NCBI GenBank assembly: GCA_022842065.1
Contig: JALHQH010000007.1
Location: 304,125 to 368,124, forward strand
Direction: 5' to 3'
Origin: Caldilineaceae bacterium
Lineage (GTDB): Bacteria > Chloroflexota > Anaerolineae > Caldilineales > Caldilineaceae
Length of the DNA: 64,000 bases
Part shown: positions 63,701 to 64,000 of the stretch, piece by piece
Layout: each line of letters opens with the position of its first letter
Position numbering within the stretch: position 1 is the first letter of the stretch
Position numbers and translations under genes: made by a program
Notes under the pieces: generated by a model
Databases searched by the model: none
Told to the model about the DNA's origin: nothing
Seen by the model: the letters and a program-made list of their open reading frames with translations, nothing else

Positions 63701-64000
63701 GCTATGGCGATGACACCGTCGGGCTAGCGCTGCTCAGACCGACGCGCTTCTTCCTCGACATCAGCGGTGACGAGCGCGATGAACCGCCGAGTCCACTCGA
63801 AGGGACGAACGATGGGCTGGTGTTGGCCGGGTTGATCGAGCCAACCTCGACCATCAGCAAGTTCGAGCGCCGGGTCGGCGGCATCAGTGCCAGTGCCGAC
63901 GAGACGCAGCCGCTGGACTTCACCGACTTTGCCGTTGACCCGACAACGCTCACCGACGACAGTGGGAGTGAGTTCCTCACCGAGCCAGTGGGTGGCGACG
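51787..64000 (+). CDS. Giant multidomain surface protein (LamG, TSP3, Ig-like, RTX-type repeats), 3' end outside window
   Basis: ATG 51787 follows GAGGAG (51773-51778). The frame reads open to the window end, at least 4,071 residues. Order: N-terminal helix 13-33; a lipoprotein-like beta domain to about 280; two helices at about 299-342; LamG about 442-655; thrombospondin-3 calcium repeats about 666-777 (DRDGDGLTD, DTDSDGVRD); helices at about 1334-1358, 1416-1445 and 1458-1502; more TSP3 about 1748-1892; LamG about 2359-2577 and 2898-3097; Ig-like domains; a tandem-95/VCBS domain about 3656-3739; Thr/Pro spacer about 3744-3818; RTX-type repeats about 3849-3938 (GGNDKLDG, GNDYLDGG). Calcium-stabilised adhesin is inferred. 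Residues about 392-430 come from an SMR insertion. Confidence 0.85.
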   Translation, partial: MWQSFKRPPRYTWWFGVALLVLCASAFVFYQTQAAPFTPAANPVAAAWARAQASGAYGFTSNITQITIPSATLGNVGRSSRSEELYLTGQVDLRANRTEMQLLTDNGSLLQAQSGTAIKIENGKSYVRHGATGDWQASDAVATDGFAPQGDFMSFLAAVRDVQQQGTETRGPADQRITFSRYTFAIDGQRLALAIHTQTEAAMHASGELPPTMQLEPSPVLRDLRGTGELWVGADGLPLRQILNLQFPEQRDERAEVQMVVDFAHFGTPQPTLYDLARGGDLAGIGARLAATMPSGQPFLATLPLLALAALVVYYRRRRLLERALATAVIVSMVVGPLLTTGTQVKFFDTQSAKAAAQTEQQARAGEDQEIREILGKVEFDPQRNPLEAIGEGQERGETRYETRNTSLATAGRDVESSLLSPVTSLDAATLAQSTTSVGLPQGAFNWWPGNGNANDLLGEGKGTLSGSVTFAQGQVGQAFRFDGSNGYVALPDNIFPFPTTAINSVTPFSFELWFKTAASGVILGQQEGTVAPYVATPVGHVPAIYVGTDGRLRVQMFWKGTIAPITSAGAVNNNAFHHLAVIYNGTTQTVYLDGVSMGSSAHNQTPYNTLYKYQLGTGFTTNWPGATAGWSNFNGLIDEPTLYLRALTVAEVQSIYTAGSGGKSLGKSDRDGDGLTDLQEQSLGTSPVMVDTDSDGVRDNVEVAGFTLGGQKWYPNPAAADSNKDGQGDGIEWGLNPDGTLRTAPLDTDGDSVPDLFDEDNDGDGVPDRQDLSPFSKGGFTYNESNPLQIKLNNLTANKPVIVEFQLRPQDPKHLQFAHNVLDWPFDDKGQMTDIDNKTFADVATVSGRTPNANEANGDLKLVPMLELRIPTNGANLPSQAELTPYNISVNNLTADGANKTVYMPLSLLTNEQSGQRVAFSGQMRYAPTGAWPNFHSVRLVWVVQALVDQATTQCDATATPPITTNCTADGYLHNLQQPIQSYYDNFTLTGLTVREDHGATMDLIYEDPAVDPDKKDDAALWSLAYVLDHHFAIARDDNNDGQRDVTVETIAQRFDRTTNSGVSEADRFGVPNVLRVVKNSYPLLDQALAATVMTETKQILNSVFTPAVTADAGVKPLIMFAQESSSRLLTLDALTVGGNYVLQTGPLLTLDMAPAGQPAQAVSVVAGLKWAAYCPSAAPITWAPCDANSYWQVLEQRYGTNDSDTIVAQGRLQWSQLFYSGFQAGSSSVVQDGASIPVPAVSLHNAATTAQLVTLAKTSNAAVSFTVSNLLFRTLGVSISLYTSLSIKEKKFIGSFWSFGSALYQTIQSKKSADGSTSFAKKRAEIAQTRSGFLRYTLAPLAVGGAVLTIAGNILEYIPQVSKTDRQIVNLVSASLNLALHVVQPSLELGFRVVGGGQSAIKALTMLSSIKGAATKFAAAGLVLTLAATFAFFIYGAVASGAGAGSVEVNRLFYNAVASVYVALLLFTLSTNPVGFVITAVLAAIDLLLTIICEAGVNALRNVPGANSGCFTLTGTATKYVAYFLYNYDLMIDVGSPDLIVTGPPQVKPADPNKGLVAGNPLSVNMAITTTVKHKDPDPANGLYIYPYLWLYSPDNLRSSTVKLSLTPITQTVTAGWNQMKERWAVREDHKFLLTPMYRGQTTGQYSLTQPFTPTAGLNQSIPLALNMGYGVPAYECIGIPNIILPFTPPVFPICYTREAKGNNASTLDALVYDIFPATLDGFMAMGTAADGTQRLAWDTRFPAVKDADGDGLLAGSSGGIDPNDTTPDSDNDGLSDLVELQWRQLGQPVSPVLCDSDNDGLSDAQEVQLGTNPTKRDTDGDLIADSDEVWHAVINPTTCQPTAVWRGGWDLTIPGPTPVTLRVSSDPVAADSDGDGIDDLAEKQLGTHSDPAVRVDIQGVTYNPLVANTPPIQLLTDVSLPDRFVKPGQSFLYTTTMVANLPLAPSLLDVTPAAQIGTAPLPKLIVQDVPVGTAFTVPPTAVTALNLPITSQVRARLAAGAPAWRFDPLTVQSLGTFSAPNLARYTSAAANRSDRLDSYRLLTLNQNGAPNTTGSGNSSVLTTFALPSGQNRNLATINTYNPATVACNNRNDCLLIWDNFAFDTELPGLAGTFLRADGTETPLGSGLMGRRPVVASNSEGFLLAYESFVFGGTARLRLQAFSKDGVLAGSSEINTGLPVLTGQTQLRYDLAWVGNRYRLVYKPTFATGITQVDLNTNAVVQGTALQLVNDSTVPPNNYTVDVTPRLAYDPISGRWLLAYLRGTTAEGVALLYPNVTTTTPTTTRTLGTARKQVRIAYQPQSSSWLATLHSSTDDLDAYTLNGPDLSDLAAAQRFNSAGNSIPGSTLACPAPSALPFTDLRFEEVPTATGSATTYSDSSGRGGAATCSGATCPAAGLPGAVNAQNNPVGSPTSDYAIRFDGVDDLLALNRGFSTHFSVALWLKAATTPNNSIIVDQGANAVTGWAIGLVGGRASVLVGQTGVIQSPARVDDNQWHQVVVTRDQTSGVVRLYVDGVAAGTATFTTGLLNSWPLIQLGSDRNNGRRYTGQIDNLQLYNNTILGADTVQQLYASVQPAYCVATRANVGGTALQWARLNTQAVDTRGGKVAASGRLTVTIDAEAPTSAITSLANNQYLRGSTGAPVVHIVGGTASDQLAGVANVQVSVNNGTAQLADGANSWLYALAVTDGQYTVKATAVDGVGNVQAAATQPQITLFADGRAPNTTIAQPANSYVIPTHNYRNQLNQPWRLQLSGTAVDPTLPGAHPGSGVQNLALLLTDATSGIDKGWQTPTLTGNNWLIDYALPNEQSNPTGHYTVTVQATDKVGNVSVTTSTIRVDSDGPRGVMTKSDVATGVFTNSITSAVTLGGVISDTGSAGLDSADLFITPLTRTLPFSDTLFWLPFDDTPGTNDFADRTLYQTTVGCGPCPTITNDGKIGQGIQVNNTSAAPSIYGTFNQAQNQSFSNPQQSFSVQLWLKSSDTRPGNQLLFYKQDFQLFLTLENGRAAFRLGSPITQVAGTSDLRDNQWHHIVATVDRTTGQISLYVDGRLTDSKPFTQTLVTFPPFLYRIGTNYVGALDEIMLINHALSAGEVQALYGAPNRYPVTLAQRGAGVMRSDWTMPLPTGLEGLYQLDLYGRDLQGNRFQSSDIWRGLIDTVAPRVTLSGRATGQSYTDTATNTPRYEIVYTCRAADFLLDEASFNCAGNAQRAPVRSFNPDPLLQARFPDLTLLNTLVNTYTVWATTPTLSGSLTACDAYDHCTTAPAIAAATGARVAASTALANAPKAVVVAPTNDSALASNSGNLVVTIAAEAVNGLKEVQLLLDGAEVGKLSFDQAANLRTVLRTVTVPMPAGGDHRLTVRATDWSGAQQADEIPVRFTIYTGAPGVTIATTTLATADSYGRGTNIYRLRGTVTAPTVTAVRVKVGNQAYVSVPVVNGEWRVAYPVFNNGGAQQITVSADNAAGQISTSSAPVTIDESGGRAIDTMIEETPTNPSSGQVTFRFKGSTGGDVELLTGECSLDGAAFSFCNSPQSYSGLSVGEHTFRVRAINAEGFVDATPAAYQWQVTGSGPLVNIESGPAPTTTERRAIFAFKAVGLGDTEALFDCALDGSAFSRCTSPQEYTGLENGEHTFLVRAQPKSGGAAGSPSRHRWQVSNGAPVAQDVAVTVAANGTVSITLPATDGDPLRFQLVTQPKHGLLLGFPPALTYTPDSDYAGPDSFTFRASDGEFDSNVATVLITVQGVVPPTATPTPTATATPIEPTATPTVPIEPTATATATSTPALPTATPVATETPTATPTPVAPTPTNTPVAPTATATPPPSGTLIGVCGPYTVYKNGNLYSAAGWSGTIKVGTSGNNSLTGSSGRDLLLGLGGNDKLDGKSGDDLLCGGDGVDLLMGADGNDYLDGGTGNDVVNGGKGDYDTLLAGDGNDLLLDADGVISAQGGPGNDIFTIALRSGWRDGSGQPRFTGLTGGYGDDTVGLALLRPTRFFLDISGDERDEPPSPLEGTNDGLVLAGLIEPTSTISKFERRVGGISASADETQPLDFTDFAVDPTTLTDDSGSEFLTEPVGGD

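Overview
The window looks like chromosomal DNA of a filamentous Chloroflexota bacterium (Anaerolineae/Caldilineales type). This is inferred from the moderately high GC, long secreted proteins with Thr/Pro-rich spacers, an F420-type LLM oxidoreductase, a YbaY-like lipoprotein, many small toxin-antitoxin-like pairs and abundant intergenic repeats. No rRNA, tRNA or CRISPR array was seen.

Layout. 0-6.5 kb is an accessory strip. It holds a TetR regulator cut by the window edge with a perfect operator, a HigA-type antitoxin broken by a stop codon, DUF4160/DUF2442, a PIN-domain gene followed directly by an integron attC-like site, an AT-rich secreted beta-helix protein, a DUF2283 pair, a GNAT remnant and a BrnT/BrnA pair. 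6.5-18.8 kb is mostly housekeeping on the minus strand (uppP, mltG, a sugar-nucleotide epimerase, an MBL hydrolase, a thioesterase, lpdA with an E2 acyltransferase, an Ntn asparaginase, a NifU_N protein). It ends with a plus-strand aldo/keto reductase, a D-2-hydroxyacid dehydrogenase and a lipoprotein. 19-23.2 kb is the complete NAD de novo cluster nadC-nadA-nadB behind a promoter with a tandem palindromic operator. 23.7-32.1 kb is a defence island: a SNF2 helicase, a type III Mod methylase that has lost its N-terminal half, a GxxExxY protein and an intact type III Res. 32.2-34.8 kb is a CLC-type fluoride exporter candidate with four CBS domains, behind what reads as a fluoride riboswitch, terminator and promoter. 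34.9-41.1 kb carries FmdE, PfkB, a PCuAC lipoprotein, a membrane protein, a polyferredoxin and an SDR. 41.4-42.3 kb holds a DUF433/DUF5615 toxin-antitoxin pair and DUF2277. 42.4-48.7 kb is gltB-gltD. 49.4-51.1 kb holds an LLM oxidoreductase and a small lipoprotein. From 51,787 to the window end one reading frame encodes a giant surface protein of more than 4,000 residues (LamG, thrombospondin-3, Ig-like and RTX-type repeats, plus internal membrane helices), preceded by helically phased direct repeats.

The most distinctive property is a set of about fifteen snap-back elements, here called SMR (snap-back microrepeat, my label). Each is built from short tandem units of about 7-12 bp followed by the same unit inverted. 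Unit sequences differ (CGTGAAA, TATCGGTA, CGCAAAG-type, CACAGAG-type, GACACGA-type) but the architecture is the same. They fill many intergenic gaps, separate every gene of the defence island, mark the truncation point of mod, and occur in frame in linkers of two proteins. Longer simple hairpins and a duplicated 71-bp structured element add to this repeat load.
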